A stretch of DNA of 64,000 bases from Achaetomium macrosporum (taxonomy: Eukaryota > Ascomycota > Sordariomycetes > Sordariales > Chaetomiaceae): the NCBI GenBank assembly GCA_033296875.1, contig MU860032.1, positions 114,991-178,990 of the forward strand, given 5' to 3'. Below are positions 1-10,026 of the stretch, piece by piece; the stretch's first letter is position 1; every line of letters begins with the position of its first letter. The notes under the pieces were generated by a model. The model saw nothing but the letters and a program-made list of their open reading frames with translations, did no database searches and was not told the DNA's origin. The position numbers were made by a program, and so were the translations under genes.

Positions 1-832
1 GATCGGGCTGCCATCAAGCCAGAAGTGCAAGTCTGGCGACGGCCAATGCCGCCCGTCTGTGGGGCTGATCGCCATGGATGTTGCCCCCCGCTCTGAATGG
101 CGGGGAAGTCCCATCCTGTTGTCGGACGGGCCCAAAGCAGCTGGAAGATTCCCGATCATCCTGCTTGGGGTGAGTCTGCCATGGTGAGGTATGTACGTAC
201 GTGTACGTCTACACAGTGAGAAGCAAAGGCGTTGCAGTAACTATCGCGCGAGCGGCGCTCAAGTGTTGAGTCCGAGCCTAATAAGTATTTCCGTGGAGAC
301 GATTCCAGGGCACATCGATACTGCAGCCCGAGCCTACCGGTATTGCCGCGGCTGATTCGAGGAGCTTCCTGTACACAATATCCATCAGAGACGCATTCCG
401 TTCCCGGAGCTCCATATAGATAGGACTGGGACGCCTCCTCTATTCCGGCTTTTCGTCGCGCAGATGGTGCCTTGGAGCCCGCACAATCATCATAGAAAAG
501 CCCGTAGTGCAAGACACATCTCCTGGATGTTCAACTGCTCGTCCGGTACCGCGGAATTTGGTGTCGGAATCGATCGCCAAGTCCCGACAAAGTTCCAATC
601 AAAATGTGGGGTAATCTCTCTTGCTTTGCGCTAGCCGGCTTTGGCATTGAGGTAGTGGAGCCGCCCTCGGGTGGTCATAGCGTCTTGGCAACGTCAGCCG
701 TGCATCCAATGGGCGGGACCTGAGCTCGGAGCTGAACAAGTGTCCAGAGTTTCGGAAGCAACCGTCAGCCTTGTCGGCCCAGCAGCTCCTCTGACGGCGG
801 GCAAGCAAATATTTCCACGACAACGACCCAAG
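1..832. other. Intergenic, 5' flank of SWP1
   Basis: I see no gene here. Short open frames on both strands lack family resemblance, plausible introns or consistent codon usage. The last part must hold the SWP1 promoter and 5' UTR, but no element in it is distinctive. Confidence 0.6.
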
Positions 833-1873
833 ATGCAGCTCTCACAGTCAATTGTTCCCTCGCTTTTGCTGCTCGCGGCAGGCGTTGCTCAAGCCGCTTC
901 GGCTTGGGGATTCGACGAGGGCAGCCTCTCGATTGTCGCAAAGAAGTCCGGCGAGACAATTAAGGAGAAGTACGCAACCATACAAAGGGCGAGGCGTTGT
1001 ACCTGATAATGAATGTTAACTCCACATTGCGACATGCAGGCTCAACCACAAAGCTCCCCTCTCGAAACCCGTCTCCTTTGGAAGCTCCGACACGCTGAAG
1101 CTAAGCTTAACGGCCAAGGACAATGGCAAAGGAAAGCGGCCGCACCAGGCGTTCCTGGTTTTGCAGGAGCAGGAATCGGGGCTTGAGGCACCCTTCCCCC
1201 TCACAGTAAAGGAGAATGGAAAGGCGGCTGCTCAGATTGTAAGAGACCACTTGGCCGTCCTGTCGACGCAAGTTGCTGACGGGTGCATAACAGTCCCACA
1301 AAGACCTGCCCATCCAATTGCTCTTCGCTAAAAAGCCGCTCAAGGCTTCCGTTGTCCTCGCCTCCTTCGGCTCAGCTCAAGGCCTCAACGCGCCGGTCTT
1401 CGAGGTCAAGATTGAGACAGACCCGAATGTTCCGGGCCCCGCCTACGAGAAGCCCCTGCGCTACGGCAAGAAGCCTGAGATCCATCACATCTTCCGCCCT
1501 GACCCGAAGAGCCCGCCTAAGGTTGTCTCGCTCTTCTTCACGCTGGCCGTGATAGCCACCCTGCCCGCCCTGCTTATCGGCGTAAGTTTCACCCTGAAGC
1601 CGTTATCCGGCCATGCTGACATGCCGCCAACAGTGGGCCATGCTCGGCGGCAACCTCAACCACCTCTCCAAGGCTGTGGGCGCCGCGCCCCTGTCGCATG
1701 CCACATTCTTTGGGTCGATCTTGGCTATGGAGTTCGTCTTCTTCATGTACTACACCAGCTGGAATCTATTCCGGACGTTGCCGGTCGTTGCGGCAGTTGC
1801 TGCTGTTACAGTGCTCAGCGGCACCAAGGCGTTGGGAGAGGTGCAGAACAGGAGGCTTGCAGGAGAGCGCTGA
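833..1873 (+). CDS. SWP1: Oligosaccharyltransferase subunit Swp1 / ribophorin II
   Basis: Non-catalytic delta subunit of the ER oligosaccharyltransferase, which transfers the dolichol-linked glycan to asparagines of nascent proteins. Exons are 833-969, 1040-1238, 1294-1581 and 1634-1873, giving 287 residues, close to yeast Swp1 (286). The N-terminus is a signal peptide with a hydrophobic core ending near AAGVAQAASA. A lumenal beta-rich region follows (about residues 20-205), then three hydrophobic segments in the last 90 residues, beginning with VVSLFFTLAVIATLPALLIGW; this is the ribophorin II architecture. All four exons join in frame without a stop: the first donor is GTACGC and the third GTAAGT. 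The start is the first ATG giving a signal peptide. A second subunit of the same complex, OST5, lies at 32487-32835. Identification rests on remembered family features and is strong. Confidence 0.9.
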
Positions 1874-2627
1874 AGTGACCGGCAGCTGGTCTGAGGGAGC
1901 AGCGCATCGGAGAAGGTGCTGGGCCTGTCTTGGTTCACAGCTCTGGAGGCAATGATGCTTTGTATCCGCGTCCCAGCCGCAGCCGGGTATGACGCATAAG
2001 CTGGGCTACATTAAACCGGGACGTTCGGATCTGGCGAAACATACGGGTTTTGGTATGATAGAGTGCGGGTCGGAGTCACTCTGCGAAGATATCATCCAGC
2101 GCTCTACTATTGGACAACCAGCAGCGCTTGATATCTATCTCACCTCGGTGTCTCAGCTGTACCTCACCTTTCATTGTCCCGTCGGGCAGCAAGCTGTAAA
2201 TGCCATCCATGCAGTGGTGATGCTGCCAGCTGGCGCAGACGCTCTGCCAATCAAAATGTGTGCTACGCTCCAGTCAAGGCCCCACAGCCGCCGGTTGATG
2301 GGCCCACAGCGTATTATTTTCATCCCTGTAAATAAACAAATGGGTCTTCAGATCGCGTTCCCGCCTTCCGTCACCGATGCTCGCAAGGTTGCCAGGGTCA
2401 ACTCGCGGTTTCCCATTGATCGCACAACTCCCTCGAAACCACGCGTATCAGAAGAGCCAATGCAACCGTGATCGACTTAACGGCAACCGCGCTTTCTTGT
2501 CCCGGATTGTATTTCACGGCCCATTGACGTCGGCGCCGCTCTAGTCATTAATTTTTTCCAGGTCGCACCTGCTGCCATTCCCAGGAGCCCTCGAGGACCG
2601 TCGCGCTCCGCTCTCGGCAGGTTCGCC
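1874..2627. other. Intergenic between SWP1 and the Ppc89-like gene
   Basis: Holds the SWP1 3' UTR, with an AATAAA-like signal near 2330-2337, and the leader of the next gene. An open frame at 1989-2471 has no recognisable features and is probably chance. Confidence 0.5.
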
Positions 2628-5600
2628 ATGAACATCAACAGCAATAATCGAGGCAACCATGCCACTAGCAGACCAAAGCATATTTCTAGACTCAGAAAAG
2701 AAATGTTGCAGCATCGTATGCACCACAACCCCTTTAGCTCACCGCCATCTTCCACCGGCTCGCACGACACGGTCAGCACTACCACCGCAGATTTAACCCA
2801 AGACCTATCCGACTTCTCTTTCGGACCCGACGGCGAGGGCACTCGCCAAGACCTTCAGAGCCCGTCTAGGAGATATACCGCCCGGTCAGGCCGCTTTGGC
2901 TCCAAGCAAATGCACGAGACAGTCCTTAACACGTCGGTAATTGCTCGCACCTTTCCCGAATGGACGGGCCTTCTGGCCGAGGACACCCAAACCGTCGATA
3001 TGGCAAATAAGCCCGTCTCTGCCTCGCCGGTTGGGAAGGAGAACATGCCCCCGGCGCAGGAACGTGCTGAGGAGAACACGTTCGAGATCGTGACCGACGC
3101 GAAGAGGAGGCGCTTCCGCTCTGATCTGCAGGCTCGCGTCGAGAACGAGTCAGACTGCTCCACTATTCTCTCTCTCTCGCCTGCTAGGCCTGCTTCGGCT
3201 ACCCGCCGCTCCCGTTTTGCAGTAACGCAGCCAGACGTCACAACTTCTCCCGATGGCCTTAAACGCTCACTACAGGACATGGTCTCCAAGATCCGCACGG
3301 AGAAACAAGCGACAAGGGGTGACACTACTCCGAGGCCCTCGCCAGCGGCACAACCCAATCATGAAAACCCGGCGCAAAGCTTAGCGGTTGACCACAGCAT
3401 GGTTACCCCTACCAGCCGGTCCTTCTTTTTGCCCTCTTTCCGACATCTTCCAGACTGGACGTCCGGCGCTCTCAAGTTTAGCACGACCAAGAACGGTGTT
3501 CCGGTCTTTGTCAAATCTGGCAAGTCTGGCATCCGTCTTAACCAATATGGTAAGGAGCACGGCGAAATCCATGCAGTCGGCATCTCGAAGGAGGATGAGG
3601 AAATCTTCGTCTCGATGGATAAGCTCCAGGAGGAAGTCCGCGAACTCCACGACCACGACGCAATGCTCCAGCGCGAGGCAGAGAAGCTGCAGCAGGAAGT
3701 CAACATGCTCCAGGCTGAGCTTAAGAGGCTCAAGAGCTCAAAGCTCTCGGACAGCGCCATCGGTTCGGAATCTGAGTCCTCGTTCAGGCGGAGCGGGGGA
3801 CGTGACCAGGAACTGGAGCACGAGATTGCTGAGCTGCGGGATCGTCTTGACCGGGCTAGTAGGCAGGTCGGTGTCCACGATATCCACAATGCTGCCCTCG
3901 CTGCAGAGCGCGACGAGGCATTGCACCAGGCCGCGATTGCTCGTGAGCGCGCCACAAAGCTTCAAGCAGAACTGGAGGCCTCACAGAAGGACCTCGAGTC
4001 GTCTCTTCACATGCTGCAGGAGAAAGAAGCCCTGCAGCTTGAGAACGAGTCCTTGAGTGCGGAGATCGAAACCCTCAAGGAACAACGTGATGCCGCTATT
4101 AAAAAAAACAAGGTTCTTATCGCTGAGAACGAGAAGCTCCGTCGTGAGCTCAATGGGGTCCAAAAGGACCTTCGCATGACCCGTGAGGAGCTTTCCTCGG
4201 TCCGCAAGCAGTGCGAAACTCTCCAGGAGGAGAAGCGACATCTTGCCCAGGACCATGCCAGCATGGAACGCAACAATGAGAACTATTTCAAGGAGAATAA
4301 GAAGTTGCAGGCACAGGTGGCCGCGCGGGACCAGCACATTGCTGATCTCAAGAAGGGCATCAGCTCTCGAGACAAGATGCTTGACAACATCCAGGACTTG
4401 AATGCGGACACGGAAGTGCTCGAACTGAATTCTGACCTCCAGGCCGAAGTCGAACGCATGCAGCAGAAGCTGGAGCAGCAGACGGCCGAGTTGCATAAAA
4501 AGGATGGCGATATCAGCGCAAAGGAAGGCAGGATTCGCTCCCTCAAGGAGCAAAATCTCGATCTCTCTATCGACAACGAGCGACTTCGGGAGGAGAACCA
4601 GCGCCTTCGTTCAGAGCACGAGGAAATAAGGACCCAGTGGATCGAAGAAAGGCACAAGGTGGTTCGGTTGAACCAGCTCCTCGGCAGAAATACTGTCGAC
4701 GACACCACAGACGGTGGCGTCCGCTTGGATGACGACTTGAGGCAGACGGAAGCAGCTCTCCGGCAGAAACTCGAGCGCCGAGAAGCAGCTGTCAAGAAGG
4801 TCAAACAACTGTCGAGCAAAATCAGCGAGATTGCTGAGCGGGAGTTTCTCGGGAAGACCACTAAAGTCACTCGCATCGTTGAGCCAAAAGATATGCACAC
4901 TGCTACAAACGAGGAAACGGGAAAGAGCAGCGCTACCAATGCCGACGAGCGCACCAGAAGGGAGCTCGACCTCACTGATGACTCCGAGTTCGCTAGCGTC
5001 ATGGAGGACGAAATTGCCAAGCTGAAACAAAACTACCGGGCACTTCAGAGCCGTGCACGGCAGGAGACTGAGAATACCGATTTTTCGATGCCATCGTCCC
5101 CTCCGATGCTCCAGCGCAGCAAATCCGACAGCGGTGTCCTGCCTTCCAAGTCCACCCAACCGAAAGCCCAGTTGCCTGGGATCCTTAAGAAGACTAGCCA
5201 ATTCGCTACTGAGGAAGACACCGGCCGCTTCAGCGTGAGGTCTGCGCTGAGCATTGTCAGCCACCACACAGAAGACGAGGCCCTCGTCACCTCGCACAGT
5301 CAGAAGTCCTGGGCAGGCAACACCCAGGACGAGCTTCCCCGGCCAGAATCCCGGGTGCGCAGGAATTCCGAGGCTGATCGTGACATGACGGAGCCAAACA
5401 TGACTTCAGCCTTCTTCATGCCTGACATCACACTGGAGGGCAACAAGCAACACACCGTCCAGGACCTGCCGCTCCCATCCCTTAGCAAGGAGGCCCGCCG
5501 GGTCCTAGACGGCATCTGCAAGCACAACTCGGCGAACTGCCACGTGTGCGTGCGCATCGCCAGCCACGGCGACAAGAACGCCACCTACAACTCTACTGTT

Positions 5601-6125
5601 ACCACGAACAAGATCCTCATCACCGCCGAGGACGTCAGACGGGGCAAGAAGGTCGTCTCAGCAGAGAAGCCGATCCCAGTGTCAGACCGCATCGCCGAAC
5701 AGCACCAGACACCCGCACAACAACAGCAGCAAAAGAATCAACAATATGACGAAGAACCCACCATCCGCCCGTCCATGGCGCCCGGTGAGGCTCTCGCAAT
5801 CCTCATCAAAGAAACCCAAGACGAAATCAACCACCTCCAGATAGAGTTGAAGGGGGTGAACGAGGTGTACTTTGCCCTGGACAAATCCATGGGCATGCGC
5901 GAGCGGAAGAGGGTCATGGGCGAGATCAAGCGCCTGCAAGGCGAGCTGGAGGCCAAGAGCGGACATCTGTACCGACTGCATGATGTGCTCGAGGGGCAGA
6001 AGCAGGCCGGGCAGTTGATGGAGGACGGGCAGGTGGATATTACTGTGCTGAGTGGATTGTTAAGGGCAGAGATGACTGGGGAGAGCAGAGCGGAAGTGGT
6101 GGAGGAGTGGAATGGGTTTGACTGA
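2628..6125 (+). CDS. Spindle pole body coiled-coil protein, Ppc89/Cep57 family
   Basis: A single uninterrupted frame of 1165 residues. The N-terminal third is disordered and rich in Ser, Pro and Thr. About residues 315-740 form a long heptad coiled coil full of E, K, L and Q repeats, such as LQEEVRELHDHDAMLQREAEK. A second disordered stretch follows. About residues 1040-1130 (from TIRPSMAPGEALAILIKETQDE through the Glu/Lys-rich helix after FALDKSMGMRERKRVMGE) match the Cep57-type microtubule-binding region of S. pombe Ppc89. By family the product scaffolds the spindle pole body and anchors other components. The CNSANCHVC-like cysteine cluster (HNSANCHVCVRI, about residue 965) before that region could bind metal; this is inference. 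The first ATG is used; an ATG closer to the coiled coil cannot be excluded. Confidence 0.82.
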   Translation: MNINSNNRGNHATSRPKHISRLRKEMLQHRMHHNPFSSPPSSTGSHDTVSTTTADLTQDLSDFSFGPDGEGTRQDLQSPSRRYTARSGRFGSKQMHETVLNTSVIARTFPEWTGLLAEDTQTVDMANKPVSASPVGKENMPPAQERAEENTFEIVTDAKRRRFRSDLQARVENESDCSTILSLSPARPASATRRSRFAVTQPDVTTSPDGLKRSLQDMVSKIRTEKQATRGDTTPRPSPAAQPNHENPAQSLAVDHSMVTPTSRSFFLPSFRHLPDWTSGALKFSTTKNGVPVFVKSGKSGIRLNQYGKEHGEIHAVGISKEDEEIFVSMDKLQEEVRELHDHDAMLQREAEKLQQEVNMLQAELKRLKSSKLSDSAIGSESESSFRRSGGRDQELEHEIAELRDRLDRASRQVGVHDIHNAALAAERDEALHQAAIARERATKLQAELEASQKDLESSLHMLQEKEALQLENESLSAEIETLKEQRDAAIKKNKVLIAENEKLRRELNGVQKDLRMTREELSSVRKQCETLQEEKRHLAQDHASMERNNENYFKENKKLQAQVAARDQHIADLKKGISSRDKMLDNIQDLNADTEVLELNSDLQAEVERMQQKLEQQTAELHKKDGDISAKEGRIRSLKEQNLDLSIDNERLREENQRLRSEHEEIRTQWIEERHKVVRLNQLLGRNTVDDTTDGGVRLDDDLRQTEAALRQKLERREAAVKKVKQLSSKISEIAEREFLGKTTKVTRIVEPKDMHTATNEETGKSSATNADERTRRELDLTDDSEFASVMEDEIAKLKQNYRALQSRARQETENTDFSMPSSPPMLQRSKSDSGVLPSKSTQPKAQLPGILKKTSQFATEEDTGRFSVRSALSIVSHHTEDEALVTSHSQKSWAGNTQDELPRPESRVRRNSEADRDMTEPNMTSAFFMPDITLEGNKQHTVQDLPLPSLSKEARRVLDGICKHNSANCHVCVRIASHGDKNATYNSTVTTNKILITAEDVRRGKKVVSAEKPIPVSDRIAEQHQTPAQQQQQKNQQYDEEPTIRPSMAPGEALAILIKETQDEINHLQIELKGVNEVYFALDKSMGMRERKRVMGEIKRLQGELEAKSGHLYRLHDVLEGQKQAGQLMEDGQVDITVLSGLLRAEMTGESRAEVVEEWNGFD

Positions 6126-6720
6126 TGGAGTGTTGGACGAGTATAGCAGGGTGTCTGCGGCCGTGTTGGAGAGCTGTTAAAGCTTCCTTCTTGTTGCGGT
6201 ATTGGTACAAGTATTGGCTGGGACTTGTGAAGGAAGGGAACTGATTTGGGTTTTATTGCTCGTCTGTTGGCTCCGGATTGCTGTTTGGAGTATTGTCTGT
6301 GCGGGGATTGGGTTTGCAAATCGGCTGTGTTGGTTTACGGTTCAGGTTCATGTTAAGGATGGAGACTAAAGGGTTCTGTCTGGCTTGTATATTCAGAGCA
6401 ACTCTCCATGGCGTTTGAGGCTGGAGAAGAATAACATTGTTTTCACTCCCTGCTCATCCGTTGGCCCTTGGGCTGACTGGCGCCGTTGGCTTGAATGACG
6501 TTGGTCTTGGCGCAATGTGAGAGATGGTGCCGAGCCACAGCCAGAGATAGAGCAGGATCGAGGAAGAGACCTTTCCGGTAGGATGAGCGCCAGCTAGGGA
6601 TGGTATTTTGTAGTGAAAAATAACGTGTCATTTACCCGTGTCCATCCGCCCTTCGAAATTTCCAGCTGTCAACGGGGTACGGTTGAAGCGGGCACATTAA
6701 TCAACTCGTTCCGTGCTCTC

Positions 6721-6877
6721 TTCATCCTCTTCTTCCTTCTCTCTCTGTTCATTTTTCCCTTTTCTTTCTTTCTTTAGGTTTAATTCTTTTTGCTTGACTT
6801 GTTTACTTGACTCCTTATTGCTTGAACTGTCCGGGGGAGTTTGGTGTATGGCTTTCTTTACCATGAGGAGGCGGGAT
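6721..6877 (-). repeat. Dispersed repeat, copy A
   Basis: Closely resembles 15690-15857. A pyrimidine-rich tract is followed by a core of about 40 bp containing TTGACTCCTTATTG, TTGAACTG, CCGGGG, GTTTGGTGTA and GGCTTT, nearly identical in both copies apart from C/T changes. Read on the minus strand, both copies encode a short peptide around MVKKAIHQTPP (A) or MVRKKAVHQTTP (B). This suggests remnants of a coding transposable element. The element class is not recognised. Confidence 0.6.
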
Positions 6878-8007
6878 ACCGTACCTGCGTCACAGAAATG
6901 CAAGGTGATCAGGATGGCTTTGATTGGGTAGCCAATTGAATCGCCGTGGATGCCTAAATCGACGACCTCAAAAGATAGAACGACGGTTTCTCTAACCGCC
7001 TTCAGTAAGCGGCCCCTAGGTTCGCACGCATCAAGGGACTCAATTACAGCTACAAACGAACACAGAGCAAGCCCTCGTCTTTCTTTTTATATTCCTGAAC
7101 TGACCGAAGCCATAGCCATAACCCAAAGCCCTAATTATAACCCGAACCGTCACCGCTCTCGAGTCTCGAGTTACTCCCTAACTAATAAGCTACATGGGCG
7201 CTAACGGAAAGCTGTTAGAGGGACAGGGGTTCTATCTTTTGAGGCCCTCGATTTATCCATAGCGAATTGAATTGATGAAACTGGGCCCAGGCCCAACCAA
7301 AAGAACCGACTAGGATTGTGGTGTGAAGATCGTTGTGGTTGCAAGAGGATGAAGAATCCCGAGCCCTCGCCAGCAAATCAGACCTCCACGATCACACACC
7401 CAGTTGCTCCTTCCACACCCAGCCAGTGCCTGCGTGCTCGGTTGTGACGGTACATTTTCACGAATTACCAAACTGGGCAAAAAGTCATTACAATCCCAGC
7501 GCCGGCATCGACGAGCCTCGCTGTCCATTTATGACACGAGCGTCATAACTAAGGTAACCTAAACGGCGCCTCCCTTCAAATCAAACGCCCCAGATCTCAG
7601 CTATTGTTTCCACACAAAGACCAAGTGAATTCTGCCGGGCAAATGAGCAACTCAGCAGAAGCGGAAGTCGCTGACCGAGCAGAATAATTGGATGAGAACC
7701 AAGATATGTAGTTAGACTTAAGTCTAACTCGTTGTGGAGGCTGCCCCGCCCACGCAAACCACACTGGGATTTGGGTGCCAACCAATGAACTCAACCACAG
7801 AACATGCAAACACCGATACTCCGTCCTTACCGAAGATCTGAATAGAACGCAGGCACAGATCTACGCACAGACGCAGGTGCATACAACTACAAGCGAGGCA
7901 CTGACACAGGCGCAGATACTGATACAGACACAACAAACAGAAGCATAGGCACAGCTTCAGGTGTAGAAAGGCACAGGTATTTACAGGAACAGGCTGAGGG
8001 GTGCTAG

Positions 8008-8026
8008 GTATGTATGTATGTATGTA
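8008..8026. repeat. GTAT microsatellite
   Basis: About four and a half copies of GTAT in the spacer. Similar short TATG/GTAT runs recur elsewhere in gene-free parts of the window, for example near 20210 and 21432. Confidence 0.8.
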
Positions 8027-10026
8027 CGTCGTAGGGCTGGCGGCGCGGGGGGCAGAGCGGGTCGAGCGGGTCTAGCGGCCAAGAAGCTAGGCCGTCTGGG
8101 CATAGTCTTGACTAAGGAAACAGAGGCAGGTGATCCGTCGAGTCAAGATCGCCATGGATGGCTACCAACAACTCTCAATGTGGCTTACGCACGTGGGACA
8201 GCTCTTAAGGGCTTAACATAAAAGCCCGATTTAAAAAAAAAAAAAAAGAAAGACAGAAATTGCGGTGGGTGACGACTCAATGGAAATGCCCTTCCCGGTT
8301 ACCCGCGGCGGTGGCTCGAGGACACGCCTGTTGGGTATCACACCATCAATTTACCAGACGCCGGGTAACTGGTAATGTCCCGACCAAACTATCATGTTTT
8401 GCGTAGACAGGCATCACAGTATGTATGTGCCGATGGCTACGGCTCTTCTCTAATGTTACAGCTTCCGCAGTTGGATGAAGATTCTAAAAATGAAGGAAGC
8501 GGGCATCCGATTTTTCTACTCAAAAGTCCTCTCCAAAAAAAAAAAGCAAGGACATGTTTGGCCTTCCTACGACTTACCTTACTTACCCCGCCGTTAGCCT
8601 CTTGTGATCTATGATGACACGATCGAAGAATGCTTGTCAAAGCTAGGGTGTATATCAAATCTGGGTCGGTAGGTAAGCTTGGATTTGACTTCTTTCATTT
8701 AAGAGGATTGACAGTAATAATCCTGAATATATCAGAGATTTAAGTATAAAACTCGCCGTGATATTATCCTTTCTGCAGCATCCGCAATCACCCCATTGCT
8801 CTACACAGTAGTCCTTTTTCTCTTTTACTATAGACGCTAGTCATGTATGTAGTGTTTCAGATCTGGACCCCCTCCTTTCCCACTTTTGAACAGACAAACG
8901 AACCCACCATTGAGCCAGCGCCTTGAGGAATCGAACTTCCTCCCGCTGATATGCCAAGCACTTGTTAATGAACAAAGAGAAAAGTCGGGGAAGGTCTCGA
9001 CTCCCAAGTGCCCCTCCTTTCGATCAACGGCTGGGGGGTGACCTAATGATCGACCGTCTAGAACGGGAGAGCCGGCATTAGCCTAAGCCGCATTAGGCGT
9101 GCCGCTTCGCAGGAAGGGGACCCTGGGGTGTTGGCGGCGACCTCGATGGCGTGCAGCCTATACCGTGGAGAAAGAGGGATGTATACGGCTGGTTGCCAAA
9201 ATTGATTCGACTCCGGAAATGCTCACTTGCGCTTCTTAAAGCCGGAAACAGATCCAGTGGAGTGTGACGGTTGACTATCGTCTTAGTCATGACATATAAG
9301 ACGCGCCGGGGGCAGCGACCGTTTGACGTTACAGTACATCAGCCTTGCCGATGGAGGTGGGCTCACGTATGTAGATGTATGAAGCCTGAGGACCTGCTTG
9401 TCGGGCTGAGCCAAGGACATGTGATAATGGCGTCCTTTGTCGCGGACTAAGTAACGTTAGCGGAGTCTCGAACAAAGCGAGACCTCAAGCGCTCGCATTG
9501 GCCGAACCCTGTGGCTGCGTCCGAGTCCGCGTCGATGTCTGGTTGCTTCACACACTGTGTGCTATGTGTGCTCCTCTGATGCTGCACTCTCCCGGTTCAG
9601 TTGGTTAACGCTCTTAGGTAACCTCGACGATCGTCATCTACGAGGTGTGGTGTGGCATTGACACACACAATCTTCCAGGGTCTTTGACGAATTTCAAGCA
9701 TTCTCAAGCCCCCAGCAGCATCTCTTGGCAAGCAGTGATCGGGGGACTCTCGGCATCGTCATCTTGGAGGGGAAACTCACCTGGTATACGTGGACAGCAG
9801 GTCGCAAGGCAGGGGTTCCGTGTCTGAGCCGGGGCCGCCTTGTGGCTTTCAAGCAAACCTGGGCGCACAGCTCCCTCCCACCTCCTTTAGACACCACTCT
9901 GCCCTTCCGTGAACCCACGACTGGCAACGTGCCGCCGCACCGCTGTGATCAACTTGAGCCTTTACAACACCCTCTCTGCAGAGCCGCTCGATTTCGGAGT
10001 CGTTGTCCCTTTCCACCGGACGGAAC

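Larger units (their letters stand above)
6126..10026. other. Gene-free spacer with repeat relics
   Basis: Nearly 4 kb without a supportable gene. It contains dispersed repeat copy A (6721-6877), a GTAT microsatellite (8008-8026), a 15-base A run near 8234-8248, and AT-richer sections around 7000-7270 and 8600-8780 that look like decayed repeats. The last several hundred bases must include the promoter of the Zn2Cys6 gene. Confidence 0.5.

Noticed and set aside
1989..2471. 160-codon ORF between SWP1 and the Ppc89-like gene
   Set aside because: No recognisable domain, and it overlaps the expected 3' and 5' untranslated regions.
8930..8955. Possible tRNA T-arm or rDNA fragment (resembles the 5' end of 28S on the minus strand)
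   Set aside because: Cloverleaf pairing fails, with too little room for the D and anticodon arms, and the rDNA likeness stops after about 20 bases.
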